From Leptospira saintgironsiae (GTDB lineage: Bacteria > Spirochaetota > Leptospiria > Leptospirales > Leptospiraceae): a stretch of DNA of 64,000 nucleotides. Of this stretch, positions 36,248-45,738 are shown piece after piece. How positions within the stretch are numbered: the stretch's first letter is position 1; each line of letters starts with the position of its first letter. The translations under genes and the position numbers were made by a program. The stretch is taken from assembly GCF_002811765.1 (NCBI RefSeq), contig NZ_NPDR01000009.1, positions 1 through 64,000 of the forward strand, read 5' to 3'. The notes under the pieces were generated by a model that worked only from the letters and a program-made list of their open reading frames with translations, was not told the origin of the DNA and ran no database searches.

Positions 36248-37719
36248 GATATTTCTCCCCAAACTCCGTTCGGCCCGACGGCTTCCCATACGGAGGAAGT
36301 TTTCACTGTACGGTTTGCAAGGAAAGAAGCAGTTCTCATGAGTGCCTCTTTTTCTTCTCCGGATTCTTCCCAAACTATTTTATGTTTTTCTAAAAAATGA
36401 GTATTGGTGTTTCCATTTACGAATTCAGAATGTTCCAAGATTGCTTTTAGATAATTCAGATTTGTGATCGGCCCAAATACAATTGTGTCTTCGAGACCTG
36501 CGATCAGATTTTTACGCGCTTCTTCTCTTGTTTTTCCGATCCCAATTACTTTTGCAAGCATCGGATCATAATAGAGGGAAACTTCGGAACCAGTCACTAC
36601 ACCAGAATCCACTCTTAAGTTTTGGACCTCTGGGAATCTGGCGAGTTCTATCTTTCCGATAGAAGGTAAGAACTCATTCTCAGGGTCCTCCGCATATAAT
36701 CGAACCTCAATCGCATGCCCACTCTGAGAAGGAGATTTTCCTTCGGTGAGTTTTTCAATACTCACACCTTCTGCAATTCTGATCTGCCATTCTACCAAAT
36801 CAAACCCGGTTACAGATTCAGTAACTGGATGTTCTACCTGTAATCTTGTATTCATTTCCAAGAAGTAGAATGCTCCATCTTCTCCCAAAATGAATTCAAC
36901 TGTTCCAGCACCAATATAACCAATGGAAGAAGCGGCCTTAACAGCTACATCACATATTTTTTGTTTCAGTTCAGAAGGCAAATTAGGTGCGGGAGATTCC
37001 TCCACTACTTTCTGATGCCTTCTCTGAATGGAACATTCTCTTTCGAAAAGATGGATCACTTTTCCGGAAGAATCTCCGAATACCTGAACTTCTATATGTC
37101 TAGGATTTATAATATACTTTTCTAAAAATACTCTCGCATCCCCAAAAGCGTTTCCCGCCTCTCTTTGGGCGGATTCTAATGCAGGCAAAAATTCTTCTTT
37201 GGAAAAGACACGTTTCATCCCTTTTCCGCCGCCGCCTGCACTCGCCTTGATCATGACAGGAAATCCTATCCTTTCTGCTTCTTTTAGTAAAACAGAATGT
37301 TCTTGGGAATCGCCTTCGTATCCAGGAACAACTGGAACGCGAGCCTTCTCCATGGCAGCACGAGAACGGATCTTGTCTCCCATTAGGTCCACAGTTTCAG
37401 GTTTAGGTCCTAAAAAAGAGATTCCTGCTTTAGAAAGTTCTCTTGCAAATTCAGCCTTCTCGGATAAAAACCCATAACCAGGGTGAACAGAATCTGCTCC
37501 TGTTTCTTTGATGGCCTTAAGTATATTAGGAATTACTAAATAAGATTTAGAAGGTTCTGACTCTCCTAAATAAAAAGAAAAATCCGCTGCTTTTACAAAT
37601 GGAGCATCCTTATCCGCATCTGAATATACAGCTACAGTTTCGATGCCCAATCTTTTGCAGGTTTTTTGGATACGGAGAGAGATCTCTCCTCTGTTTGCAA
37701 TGAGTAGTCTTTTGATCAC
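36244..37719 (-). CDS. Biotin carboxylase subunit of an acyl-CoA carboxylase
   Basis: 491 residues. ATP-dependent carboxylation of biotin on the carrier protein. All landmarks are present: R-G-E-I-S-L-R-I near residue 10, H-P-G-Y-G-F-L-S near 79, the glycine-rich ATP loop A-S-A-G-G-G-G-K-G-M-K near 160, E-R-E-C-S-I-Q-R-R-H-Q-K near 230, and E-M-N-T-R-L-Q-V-E-H-P-V-T-E near 285. The extra 40 residues after the core, compared with AccC of about 450, fit the catabolic acyl-CoA carboxylase alpha chains. It is coupled at both ends: 4-nt overlap with the acyltransferase gene upstream and TTGA overlap with BCCP downstream. Confidence 0.9.
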   Translation of the reverse strand: MIKRLLIANRGEISLRIQKTCKRLGIETVAVYSDADKDAPFVKAADFSFYLGESEPSKSYLVIPNILKAIKETGADSVHPGYGFLSEKAEFARELSKAGISFLGPKPETVDLMGDKIRSRAAMEKARVPVVPGYEGDSQEHSVLLKEAERIGFPVMIKASAGGGGKGMKRVFSKEEFLPALESAQREAGNAFGDARVFLEKYIINPRHIEVQVFGDSSGKVIHLFERECSIQRRHQKVVEESPAPNLPSELKQKICDVAVKAASSIGYIGAGTVEFILGEDGAFYFLEMNTRLQVEHPVTESVTGFDLVEWQIRIAEGVSIEKLTEGKSPSQSGHAIEVRLYAEDPENEFLPSIGKIELARFPEVQNLRVDSGVVTGSEVSLYYDPMLAKVIGIGKTREEARKNLIAGLEDTIVFGPITNLNYLKAILEHSEFVNGNTNTHFLEKHKIVWEESGEEKEALMRTASFLANRTVKTSSVWEAVGPNGVWGEIS

Positions 37720-38513
37720 TTGGATTTAGAAGAGACAGGTTCGCGCACTGTTCCGATCTCGGAGTCTAATGCGATCTTTTCCTTGCTCATGGTTTCGTAC
37801 AAGAAATCCCTAAAACTCTCCCAGCTAGCGTAAGTCCAGGGTTCGTATCTTCCTATAAACTTGTATGCTACTTTAGCAAACATAGGTTCTGTTTGGTAAG
37901 TGGTGATCCCTGATTTTAAGACCACTACTACAGGAATCTTATTCTCATACGCGAGTTTGATCATCCCTTTTTGCATAGGTTGGATAATTTCAGAATAAGA
38001 ATTATGACCTTCCGGATATACTATATAAGAAGTAGTAGAAAGTCCTTTTATCAAATTACGAACGGATACTGCGATCGTTGCCGCCTTGGAAGTTTCGAAA
38101 ACCTGAGATCCCATTGCCTTCATCCACCAATAAGCCACTAAAGTTTTTTTAATCACTTGGTTTGCTAAATAAGGTTTGTTCACTACTAGGCAATCATAAG
38201 GAAAATCTATTTCGTTGACGTGATTTAAGAAGATCATATGACCCCTTTCAGGGATCTGCATTTCATTCTTAATCATGAGATCCGTTTTGGTCATTTTGAT
38301 GACTGCGGTTCCCCAAGTTTTAGAACCCTTTAAAAAAGAAACGTACTGCTTTTCTCTATTACCTATGATCGCATAAAAAATCCCGGCAACCATATTCGGA
38401 AATGCTACCGTAAGTACCAATCTTAAGGTTACGACATAGGTGCGTAATACCAGTTTACGATACTTCGGGGAAAACCTGCCCAAACGGCTTTCCATAAACT
38501 TGAGTGGATTCAT
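37716..38513 (-). CDS. 1-acyl-sn-glycerol-3-phosphate acyltransferase-like (PlsC family)
   Basis: 265 residues. Transfers an acyl chain to lysophosphatidate or a related lysolipid at the inner membrane. The H-x4-D motif is present as L-N-H-V-N-E-I-D-F near residue 97, and the substrate-binding motif appears as Y-P-E-G-H-N-S near 172, a variant of the usual F-P-E-G-T-R-S. An N-terminal hydrophobic segment (YVVTLRLVLTVAFPNMVAGIFYAI) anchors it. Its stop overlaps the biotin carboxylase start by 4 nt, making a lipid-metabolism operon. The variant third motif leaves substrate choice open. Confidence 0.78.
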   Translation of the reverse strand: MNPLKFMESRLGRFSPKYRKLVLRTYVVTLRLVLTVAFPNMVAGIFYAIIGNREKQYVSFLKGSKTWGTAVIKMTKTDLMIKNEMQIPERGHMIFLNHVNEIDFPYDCLVVNKPYLANQVIKKTLVAYWWMKAMGSQVFETSKAATIAVSVRNLIKGLSTTSYIVYPEGHNSYSEIIQPMQKGMIKLAYENKIPVVVVLKSGITTYQTEPMFAKVAYKFIGRYEPWTYASWESFRDFLYETMSKEKIALDSEIGTVREPVSSKSK

Positions 38514-38650
38514 GCGAACTATGCTTTAGTACATCACTGAACAAGGAAAGCAAATTCTTAGAAGTATTCAAAACGAGAAACCAGAATGAAACAATTCTTC
38601 TTGGACATAACTTACAATGTTCGCTTTAAGTAGAATGGAATTATAGAAAT

Positions 38651-38684
38651 AAAAAAGCCTGCTCCTTTCGGAAACAGGCCTTTT
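38651..38684 (-). terminator. Rho-independent terminator
   Basis: GCCTG and CAGGC (one bulged C extends the stem) enclose a smaller TCC/GGA stem; the minus-strand RNA then runs into six U residues. It lies 25 nt past the stop of the 369-residue exported protein. Confidence 0.8.
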
Positions 38685-38709
38685 CATTTTTCAGAAGAAT
38701 GGAAAGATC

Positions 38710-39819
38710 TTATTTATTAGGTTGGCTTGCAGCTGCTGCTTGTTTTCTTTTCGCAGCTCCTGGAGGAATTTTATCTCCCAGAAGTTTTTTACGAGTTTCA
38801 GCATCCCAACGAAGATACAGTTTATTGTCGATCTCGTCGTCATAAACTCTACCTAAAATATCTACAGCGTCTCTACGATAATCATCCGGGATTCTTTTAT
38901 CGAATACAGGACTCATTCTATTATCTGCACGAACCAAAGGATTTGTAGAGAAGTCATAAGTAACTCCTTCTACAGAAACAACTTCGCCTGGAGTGATCTC
39001 ACCGATCTCGTTACGAGTCTCTTCAGTCTTAGCGTCTGATCTTTGTAGATAATAATTATCATAAGGATACTTGAGTTTGAAAATATTCATCGCATTAGAT
39101 CTTGCGTCCCTGCAAAGATTGATCGCTCCCAAATACATTTCGATACGATGTTTTCTATGCTCAGGTTGGAGTTTTTGGTGTTTCTCCAAATGTTTTTCTA
39201 TCTTAAGTGCGTTATTCCTAGCTTCTTTGGCTTCTCCCAAGAATTGATAACCTAACTCCATATTTTTTTCAATAGTGTATTTATTCACCACGTAATGGAA
39301 TTCTCTCGGGTTGTACATCCTGCGGGTACTAGGAGCTTCTCTATTCTCCTTGATGTCCGCGCGGATATAACTTGTTTTTCCATATTCTACGGAAATATCC
39401 ACAAGTGCTCTATCCATAGGATTGTTTGGATTTTTCTTTTCGATCGCAGTTTTTAGGATCTCTTCTGTTCTTTCCACATAAGCTTGTGAAAGTTCTTCCA
39501 GAAGAAGTTCCATTCCAAGTTGGGATTCCAAAAATCTACGATAAGAATTTACGAAATTCCCTTCGAAGAAATACAGAAGACCCTCTTGGTACAATCTTTT
39601 TAGTTCTTTATACTTCGCGAGTCTCTCCCCATCTGCCTGGGCCTGACCCGTTCCGGAGGATTTTACCTCTCCCGGATAATTTTTTACGACCGGCTCTATC
39701 GCTCTCAAATATGTTAAGAGCTCTATTCTCTTCTTATACGATTTCATAGAAACGGCTTCGCCGTGTAATAGAACTGGGGCGACTAACATCGCAATCATGA
39801 AAACGAGAAGTTTTTTCAT
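38710..39819 (-). CDS. Exported helical hypothetical protein
   Basis: 369 residues, no family recognised. Signal peptide MKKLLVFMIAMLVAPVLLHG, then a strongly charged, helix-rich body with repeated Glu/Lys/Tyr patterns (YKELKRLYQEGLLYFFEGNFVNSY, EEILKTAIEKKNP, KIEKHLEKHQKLQPEHRK), probably an all-alpha periplasmic protein with TPR-like hairpins near 65-110. The end is Ala/Gln-rich (KRKQAAAASQ). It is transcribed alone, with its own terminator, and is divergent from the DUF2225 gene. High Arg/Lys/Glu content and lack of Cys argue against a lipoprotein or barrel. Confidence 0.65.
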   Translation of the reverse strand: MKKLLVFMIAMLVAPVLLHGEAVSMKSYKKRIELLTYLRAIEPVVKNYPGEVKSSGTGQAQADGERLAKYKELKRLYQEGLLYFFEGNFVNSYRRFLESQLGMELLLEELSQAYVERTEEILKTAIEKKNPNNPMDRALVDISVEYGKTSYIRADIKENREAPSTRRMYNPREFHYVVNKYTIEKNMELGYQFLGEAKEARNNALKIEKHLEKHQKLQPEHRKHRIEMYLGAINLCRDARSNAMNIFKLKYPYDNYYLQRSDAKTEETRNEIGEITPGEVVSVEGVTYDFSTNPLVRADNRMSPVFDKRIPDDYRRDAVDILGRVYDDEIDNKLYLRWDAETRKKLLGDKIPPGAAKRKQAAAASQPNK

Positions 39820-39953
39820 TGTAGGACCTTTTCCTTACTATCTTCCTGAGAAGACCGGGTTCAACCCGAAAATCGTGCTTTTCTTCTTAGTCTATCGGTT
39901 AGAATACGGTGAGAATTGACGCTTCCGGCTCGATTTTTCCGGAAATTCTTCGT

Positions 39954-40835
39954 ATGACAGCAACTGCATTAGCCCAAGGCAAAAAAATCTCGTTTCGTAA
40001 TAAAGAAGATACGGTATGCCCTATCTGTAGCGAGGTCCACCAAAGGGAAAGTATGTTCCAAGGGGGAGGAAGGCTAATCGCAGGCAAACTCACCCAGGAA
40101 TTACGTCGCTTATACGAAAAAAACAAAAAGTTCGGCAGGGTTTCCCCGAACGATTACGTTCTAAACGTATGCCCACGTTGCCTTTATACTGCATTTCCTA
40201 AGGACTGGTCAAGCCTAGATGCGGATGAGCTCGCAAAATTGAGAGAATCTGCAGAGATCAGGCGTAAAAACATAGAGTCCATCATGGGACCTACTGACTT
40301 TTACCAAGAACGAAATCTGATCCTGGGAGCCGCATCTTATCTATTAGCGATAGAATGTTACCAATCCAGAAAAGTGACAGTAGCTCCTACACCTAAAAAA
40401 GCAGTCTGCGCTGTTCGAGGTGCTTGGTACTTCGATGATGTGAACACCGAATTTCCAGGTTTGGGCTATGATAAGATCCGGGACCTTCTATACCAAAAGT
40501 CTGCGGGCTGGTATACGGACACAATGGAAATCATGCAATCCGGTTCAGAACCAGTAGATGCTGCTTCCTACCTACTCGGACCTGATACAGATAAAAACTG
40601 GGGATTTGACGGAGTTATTTATCTTTCCGCATATCTCACAATGAAGTTCAAGGAAGAACTTGCATCGGACGCTGCTTCTAAACTGAACCTTCTAATCCGT
40701 GCCAAAAGAACTCTTTCTAGATTATACGGTTCAGGTAAGGCTTCTAAGTCCAAACCTTCCGTGATCATTGATATGGCCAAAGAACTCTATGATGAATATA
40801 ATAAGATCATAGAGGAAATGGGCGGAGAAAAATAA
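39954..40835 (+). CDS. DUF2225 family protein
   Basis: 293 residues from the ATG at 39954; a GTG at 39909 would add 15. It has two zinc-ribbon-like Cys pairs: V-C-P-I-C-S near residue 23 and V-C-P-R-C-L-Y-T-A-F near 76, the DUF2225 signature. The remainder is helical (TPR-like), with long Lys/Ala/Leu stretches and no signal peptide, so the protein is cytoplasmic and probably binds zinc. The family is common in Firmicutes and spirochaetes but has no established function. truA follows at about 60 nt, so they may share a transcript. Confidence 0.75.
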   Translation: MTATALAQGKKISFRNKEDTVCPICSEVHQRESMFQGGGRLIAGKLTQELRRLYEKNKKFGRVSPNDYVLNVCPRCLYTAFPKDWSSLDADELAKLRESAEIRRKNIESIMGPTDFYQERNLILGAASYLLAIECYQSRKVTVAPTPKKAVCAVRGAWYFDDVNTEFPGLGYDKIRDLLYQKSAGWYTDTMEIMQSGSEPVDAASYLLGPDTDKNWGFDGVIYLSAYLTMKFKEELASDAASKLNLLIRAKRTLSRLYGSGKASKSKPSVIIDMAKELYDEYNKIIEEMGGEK

Positions 40836-40893
40836 GATAATTGTCTCTCCCTTCTCCCCATAGTCTTATTCCATCCCACTCTTGTTCCCGACT

Positions 40894-41721
40894 ATGACTG
40901 AAGATCCTAGAAACTATGCCCTACTGATCGAATTCGATGGTGGATGTTTTTTCGGATACCAAAGCCAAAAACAATCCCCCACAGTTCAGGAAGAAATAGA
41001 GAAGGCTCTGGAAATACTTCTAAAAAAACAAACCAGGATCTGGGGTGCGGGAAGAACAGACACTGGTGTCCACGCCAGGGGAATGATTGTAAACTTTAAG
41101 ACGGATTCCCCTATTCCTAACCTGTCGAAGTTCCTACTTGGAATGAATGCACTCACCGACCGAGGTCTGGCTATCCATGAGATCACAGAAGTTCCGTTAA
41201 ACTTCAATTCTCAGTTTTCCTGTACAGCAAGAGAATACGAATACCTTTTGGTAAACGCAAGGTTCCCAAGACCAGTTTGGAAAAACAGAGCATTCTGGTA
41301 CCAACATCGGATTGACGTTTCCCGCTTAAGAGAAGAACTGGAACTACTAAAGGGAGAGCATGACTTTCGAAGCCTGGCAAAAGCGACTTCGATGCGGAAC
41401 CGTAGGACAACTAATCGGGTCATTTATGATGCTAACCTTATAGAAAGTGAAGAAGAGCCCGGACTTCTTCGTTTACGGATCAAGGCAAACGGTTTCCTCC
41501 ATAATATGGTCAGGATCCTGACCGGAACACTTTTTGAAATAGCGATAGAGAAGCGCAAAGAGACGAATATATTGAAAATACTTTCTTCCAAAGATAGAAC
41601 CATAGCAGGGATCACTCTCCCCCCTTACGGATTGTATTTTCTAAAAGCATACTACGATTCTTTTCCTGAGATAGATCGTATGTACCAAAACAGGAAAGAA
41701 TTCGGCGGGGTTCCTAGATGA
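40894..41721 (+). CDS. truA: tRNA pseudouridine(38-40) synthase TruA
   Basis: Isomerises U38-U40 in the tRNA anticodon arm. 275 residues from ATG 40894; a TTG at 40882 would add four. Recognisable blocks: L-I-E-F-D-G-G-C-F-F-G-Y-Q near the start, the catalytic Asp in G-A-G-R-T-D-T-G-V-H-A-R-G near residue 57, H-D-F-R-S-L-A near 154, and F-L-H-N-M-V-R-I-L-T-G-T near 212. Length is normal for the family. The stop overlaps the ATG of the next gene (ATGA), linking a tRNA modification enzyme to two envelope proteins, a pairing with no obvious functional logic. Confidence 0.94.
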   Translation: MTEDPRNYALLIEFDGGCFFGYQSQKQSPTVQEEIEKALEILLKKQTRIWGAGRTDTGVHARGMIVNFKTDSPIPNLSKFLLGMNALTDRGLAIHEITEVPLNFNSQFSCTAREYEYLLVNARFPRPVWKNRAFWYQHRIDVSRLREELELLKGEHDFRSLAKATSMRNRRTTNRVIYDANLIESEEEPGLLRLRIKANGFLHNMVRILTGTLFEIAIEKRKETNILKILSSKDRTIAGITLPPYGLYFLKAYYDSFPEIDRMYQNRKEFGGVPR

Positions 41722-42539
41722 AAAAACTACTGCCGATTGCATTTTTACTTTTTCCATGGGCGCAAACATTCGCTTATCCAGACCAACTGGATAATAAAAC
41801 TGTAAAATACCTGGGAGGAAACCCTGTTTCTCCTCCTATGGATTTTAATAAAATCGGAAACAGTTTTAAGAATGGAGAATTGATCCTGGCACAAGCAAGT
41901 GGAAATCTACCTTCTTCCGGACTTACTCGCTCTGATAAAAAAGAAGGCTCAGACGACGAAGAATTAGAGGAAGAACTTCCTTCATTCTATGATAATAGAA
42001 AACAGGAAATCGGCGCCTGGGTTGGTGCCTCTAACCCATTTCCTGGATCAGAAGCTCAGAAATATTTAGATACCACTTTGGGCGGTGGATTTTTTTACAG
42101 AGTTCCTTGGCCTTGGATCTTTTATGTAGAAGTAGGAGCTTCCTACTCTAACTATTTGTCCAGATCGGAAAGAGCTCTTACTACAATCCCGGTATATTCT
42201 GCCCTATGTTATAAACTTCCATTCGAACTTCCGATCACATTTATGGTAAAGGCAGGGTTTGGAGAAACCTATGTGGTTGCAAGACCCGCAAACACTTCTC
42301 GCTGGAACGATACCCTATACGCAGGATTCGAGGCAAGTTTCGTTGCGGGGAAGAAGCTCCGGATCGGTATCCGACTGGATTATAATAAAATTTATGAATC
42401 AGATTTAAATTCGCCTGCGGAAACAAAGTATCCTTATGTAGGTCCTACTGTAGATTCCAGGTTGAATAACCCGTATTATTACAATAAAGTGGATACGGAA
42501 TTTTTCCATTTCGGTTTAATGGTGAGCGTATTCTTATGA
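41718..42539 (+). CDS. Exported outer-membrane barrel-like protein
   Basis: 273 residues with a signal peptide (MKKLLPIAFLLFPWAQTFA). A polar Ser/Glu/Asp-rich segment (about 60-85) precedes a run of amphipathic strands with Tyr and Gly, such as GGGFFYRVPWPWIFYVEVGASYSNYL, PITFMVKAGFGETYVVA and LRIGIRLDYNKIYESDL, ending FHFGLMVSVFL. That suggests an 8-strand-type OmpA/OmpW-like barrel. The chain ends in Leu rather than Phe. The start overlaps the truA stop and the stop overlaps the next lipoprotein gene, so expression is coupled on both sides. Family not identified. Confidence 0.6.
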   Translation: MKKLLPIAFLLFPWAQTFAYPDQLDNKTVKYLGGNPVSPPMDFNKIGNSFKNGELILAQASGNLPSSGLTRSDKKEGSDDEELEEELPSFYDNRKQEIGAWVGASNPFPGSEAQKYLDTTLGGGFFYRVPWPWIFYVEVGASYSNYLSRSERALTTIPVYSALCYKLPFELPITFMVKAGFGETYVVARPANTSRWNDTLYAGFEASFVAGKKLRIGIRLDYNKIYESDLNSPAETKYPYVGPTVDSRLNNPYYYNKVDTEFFHFGLMVSVFL

Positions 42540-43801
42540 TTTCCAAAGCGAATCGTATTCTCTGCCTTTTTTCCTTCTTATTAGCATTCTTTTCAGATTG
42601 TAAGGTAGGGCATTGGGAAGGAAACGCAACAGACAATCCGGTAGTTAGTACTCTTTTCAATAACAGAATGTTACTTCTAATGAAAGGTACTTATGCCACT
42701 GATAGTCCTTTAGAATTTTCAGAATACAATAACGGAACTGGAAATGTATATGAAGATGCCTCTGGAGACCCTACATTTAATTTAGGTGCTCTTCCTAAAA
42801 TGGCAAATCTTCCCATCTATATTGATATAGGTGAGATCCGTATTTCTTCCAAATACCAAGATGGTCTAAACAATCTTTCTCAGATCAGAACTGTTGCAGC
42901 TGCAAAAGCTTTCTGGGATAACGTTGCTCCTAACAGAGAAGTGTATTGCACCCAACCTTATACATTGAATGCAAATACCTGCCGTTCCCTAAACGGTGAA
43001 TTCAAAATGATCCAATTCTTAAATGGAGAGGGAGCAGAATTCCCTTCTAATGATCCTACATCGGGAACCAATACCGGGCTCGCAAGCCAGTATTATTATA
43101 CAGGAACTTATATCCGTTCTTTGGTTACTGGTTGGGGAAATTCACCAGGAGTAGACCTAACAAAGGTAACTTTCTTTGATAACTATGGTGTTTATGGATT
43201 TAATATAGTTCCAAGACTTGCTTATCCTGCAGGAACTACTGACAAATCAGGTTATCCATTAGTATTCCCTCTTCTATATTCGGTTCAACCTGGAGAAGCG
43301 GATATGGATTTTAAACCTGGATACGAGCCTTATATTTTTGAAGTAAGAATGAACCTTAAAGAAAACTTAATGGTTCACTCAATCAAAGCTGCTGACGGAA
43401 GTACCGCTGCTACTTTAATCTCTATCAGTGATTGGAAAGTGAATCATTCAGGTCAAACTGATATGGGTGGTGGGATTTTGTCCAGATCCAGGACAATTTA
43501 TCCGAGCGGAGCTTCCTCTTTAGCTATCACTGGTGGTTCTGGGAACCTGACTCATTACTTTGCAGTTTTCAGAGAGAATGAAACCAATGTTCTAAGCAAA
43601 CTTCCTTTAGCTGCCACTCCTGCAAGAAATGGAACAGTAAAGATCAAATACATCAATTCTGGAACTCATAAACTGTATTGTTTAGCTGATACAGGAAACC
43701 TGGATGGTTTTCCAGATACGATCGTAGGAACTCCGCTCACATTTTCCGTTCCGGAGAACGGAAATATGAGCACGATGTCTTTGTCTTATTCTTGTCCTTA
43801 A
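42536..43801 (+). CDS. Hypothetical lipoprotein
   Basis: 421 residues. Lipoprotein signal (LCLFSFLLAFFSDC, Cys about 22), then a long Asn/Gly/Thr/Tyr-rich chain of predicted beta strands without recognised motifs. Other Cys are few (VYCTQ, NTCRS, KLYCLAD, LSYSCP at the end), possibly two disulfides. The protein is large for a leptospiral lipoprotein and probably lies on the outer membrane. Its ATG overlaps the preceding barrel gene, so a barrel-lipoprotein pair is possible here too. It converges on the adenosine kinase gene with stops interlocked in TTAA. Family not recognised. Confidence 0.65.
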   Translation: MISKANRILCLFSFLLAFFSDCKVGHWEGNATDNPVVSTLFNNRMLLLMKGTYATDSPLEFSEYNNGTGNVYEDASGDPTFNLGALPKMANLPIYIDIGEIRISSKYQDGLNNLSQIRTVAAAKAFWDNVAPNREVYCTQPYTLNANTCRSLNGEFKMIQFLNGEGAEFPSNDPTSGTNTGLASQYYYTGTYIRSLVTGWGNSPGVDLTKVTFFDNYGVYGFNIVPRLAYPAGTTDKSGYPLVFPLLYSVQPGEADMDFKPGYEPYIFEVRMNLKENLMVHSIKAADGSTAATLISISDWKVNHSGQTDMGGGILSRSRTIYPSGASSLAITGGSGNLTHYFAVFRENETNVLSKLPLAATPARNGTVKIKYINSGTHKLYCLADTGNLDGFPDTIVGTPLTFSVPENGNMSTMSLSYSCP

Positions 43802-44793
43802 ACTTTTCCTAATATTTCTTCCTGTCTTCCCATAAGTCTGACAGAAAGTCTAGGCCCAATCTCTTGGACGATCCTGGAAGCAACGTAATTTCCCCATCTT
43901 GCTGCATTCTCAGGTGAAAATCTATGGGTAAGTCCATAAAGCACACCCGCAGCAAAACTATCTCCAGCTCCAGTAGTATCCAATAGCTCTTGAACTGGAA
44001 ATCCACCTATATGACTAATCGTTCCATTTACAGAAGCGAATGCTCCATTAGAACCATCCGTCATCATCACATTTTTGCAAAGTGAAGAGATGAATTTTAA
44101 AGCATCTTCTTTGGATTCAGTTGCAGCGAGTGCCTTCGCTTCTTCTGCATTACAAAAAACTAAATCACAATATTCTTTAGTGAGTTTTAAAAAATCTTCT
44201 CTGGAACGATTTACACAGAATGGATCGCTAAAAGTAAATGCTACCTTTACTCCAGCTTTTTTGGATTCTTCCATTGCAAGAAGACAAGCTTCCTTGGTAG
44301 ACGGTCCATCCCAAAGATATCCTTCTATATAACTATAAGAAGACGCTTTCAGTTTTTCCAGATCCAAATCTTGTTTGGTCAATGTAGACGAAATCCCCAA
44401 GTGAGTGAGCATGGTTCTTTCTGCATCAGGAGTGGTCAGGATCACACAGGTTCCAGTATGTCCTTCTTTGGAAGGAGGAACTTCGAATAAAATCCCTGCC
44501 TTCTCCATATCCTGTTTGTAAAATTCTCCGTAAGTGTCTTCGCTTACTTTCCCGGTATAAGTTCCAGTACCGCCAGAATTCGCAAGAGCGATCATTGTAT
44601 TTGCAGCACTTCCGCCAGATCTTAATTCTTTTTTATGTCCGTCCAAAGCGGTAAGAACTCCACCCTGTACTTCTGCATCCACCAAGGTCATAATTCCCTT
44701 GTTCCAGCCCATTTTTTGTAAAAAAGAATCTTCGGTAGGGATCAGAATATCCACAAGTGCATTCCCTATTCCGAATACGTCGTAATGTTTCAT
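43798..44793 (-). CDS. PfkB-family sugar/nucleoside kinase, adenosine kinase-like
   Basis: 331 residues. Ribokinase fold: D-V-F-G-I-G-N-A-L-V-D-I at the N-terminus, R-S-G-G-S-A-A-N-T near residue 59 (substrate-binding signature 1), and the catalytic D-T-T-G-A-G-D-S-F-A-A-G near 270 (signature 2, anion hole plus base Asp). The N-terminal substrate region (GNALVDIL) and the overall length match bacterial/eukaryotic adenosine kinases best, suggesting salvage of adenosine to AMP. Other ribokinase-family substrates cannot be excluded. It is the last gene of a minus-strand operon after prmA, PrsW-like and TonB-like genes, with a 36-nt gap from prmA. Confidence 0.8.
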   Translation of the reverse strand: MKHYDVFGIGNALVDILIPTEDSFLQKMGWNKGIMTLVDAEVQGGVLTALDGHKKELRSGGSAANTMIALANSGGTGTYTGKVSEDTYGEFYKQDMEKAGILFEVPPSKEGHTGTCVILTTPDAERTMLTHLGISSTLTKQDLDLEKLKASSYSYIEGYLWDGPSTKEACLLAMEESKKAGVKVAFTFSDPFCVNRSREDFLKLTKEYCDLVFCNAEEAKALAATESKEDALKFISSLCKNVMMTDGSNGAFASVNGTISHIGGFPVQELLDTTGAGDSFAAGVLYGLTHRFSPENAARWGNYVASRIVQEIGPRLSVRLMGRQEEILGKV

Positions 44794-44829
44794 TTTTTCT
44801 CCGATATTAAATATTAGTAAAACGTTATA

Positions 44830-45738
44830 CTACTTGCGGGTCCATTCTATCAGTTCCCATCCATTCCAGGAGGTCTCATATACTGATTTGCCTCCCACCT
44901 GGGAAGATAGAAGTTCCAGAAATTCTTCCTTTCTTTCTGTTATCACACCGCTAAAAAGAAAATGATCCGTATGAAGTCCTGCGATCTTTTCCATATTCGC
45001 CTTTAAAACTGCGAATGTAATATTTGCCACGCATAGATCAAATTGTTCGGAAGAAACTTGCGGATGATCGAATCCACCTTCTTCCACTACTAAAACTTGG
45101 TCAGAGATCCCATTTTCGTCCCTATTAAATGTAGAAGACCGAACTGCATTTGGATCTATATCCACTGCTATAATTTTAGATGCGTCTAATTTTGCTGCTG
45201 CTACAGATAAAATTCCTGAACCAGCACCAATATCTGCGACCTTCTTTCCTTTTAGATCAATTGAGCCAAGTCTGGATAAAACCAAACGAGTGGTTTCATG
45301 ATGTCCTGTTCCGAATGCAAGTCCTGGGTTGATATAAACGGGAAGTGAATCTTTTTGTTCGGACTTTTTGTTTTTTTCCCAATCTTCCTTTTCCCAGGTA
45401 GGCACTACCCAAAAAACTCCGACTGAAAATGGTTTATAAAATTCTTTATAAGCTTCTTCGTATTCTTTTGTTTCTATCCATCTGGATTCTGCAAAAGAAT
45501 CTTCTGGAGCTACCGTTTGTAAGTAGATCCAAATTTTGGCTTCTGATTGCACATCATCTTCTGCCAAATACACTCTGATAGGAGTATTATCTGCGATAAT
45601 TTCTTGGTCTGGTCTTCTGGGTTCTTCTCTATCAAATAGGATTTCGTAATATCCTGCTACCTGCCATTCGTCCAAGTACGCGGAAAATTCTTCCGCAAAA
45701 TCTTTCGGAATGGAAACTCTGATCTCTTTGTATTTCAA
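44830..45738 (-). CDS. prmA: Ribosomal protein L11 methyltransferase PrmA
   Basis: 302 residues. Trimethylates ribosomal protein L11. The C-terminal SAM domain has G-L-A-F-G-T-G-H-H-E-T-T (family signature, near residue 146), motif I D-I-G-A-G-S-G-I-L-S near 170, D-I-D-P-N-A-V near 192 and the catalytic-loop-type N-I-T-F-A-V-L near 238. The N-terminal 120 residues form the L11-recognition domain, including Y-Y-E-I-L-F-D. Its start overlaps the PrsW-like gene by 4 nt. PrmA is not essential in E. coli, and the operon gives no hint of regulation. Confidence 0.9.
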   Translation of the reverse strand: MKYKEIRVSIPKDFAEEFSAYLDEWQVAGYYEILFDREEPRRPDQEIIADNTPIRVYLAEDDVQSEAKIWIYLQTVAPEDSFAESRWIETKEYEEAYKEFYKPFSVGVFWVVPTWEKEDWEKNKKSEQKDSLPVYINPGLAFGTGHHETTRLVLSRLGSIDLKGKKVADIGAGSGILSVAAAKLDASKIIAVDIDPNAVRSSTFNRDENGISDQVLVVEEGGFDHPQVSSEQFDLCVANITFAVLKANMEKIAGLHTDHFLFSGVITERKEEFLELLSSQVGGKSVYETSWNGWELIEWTRK

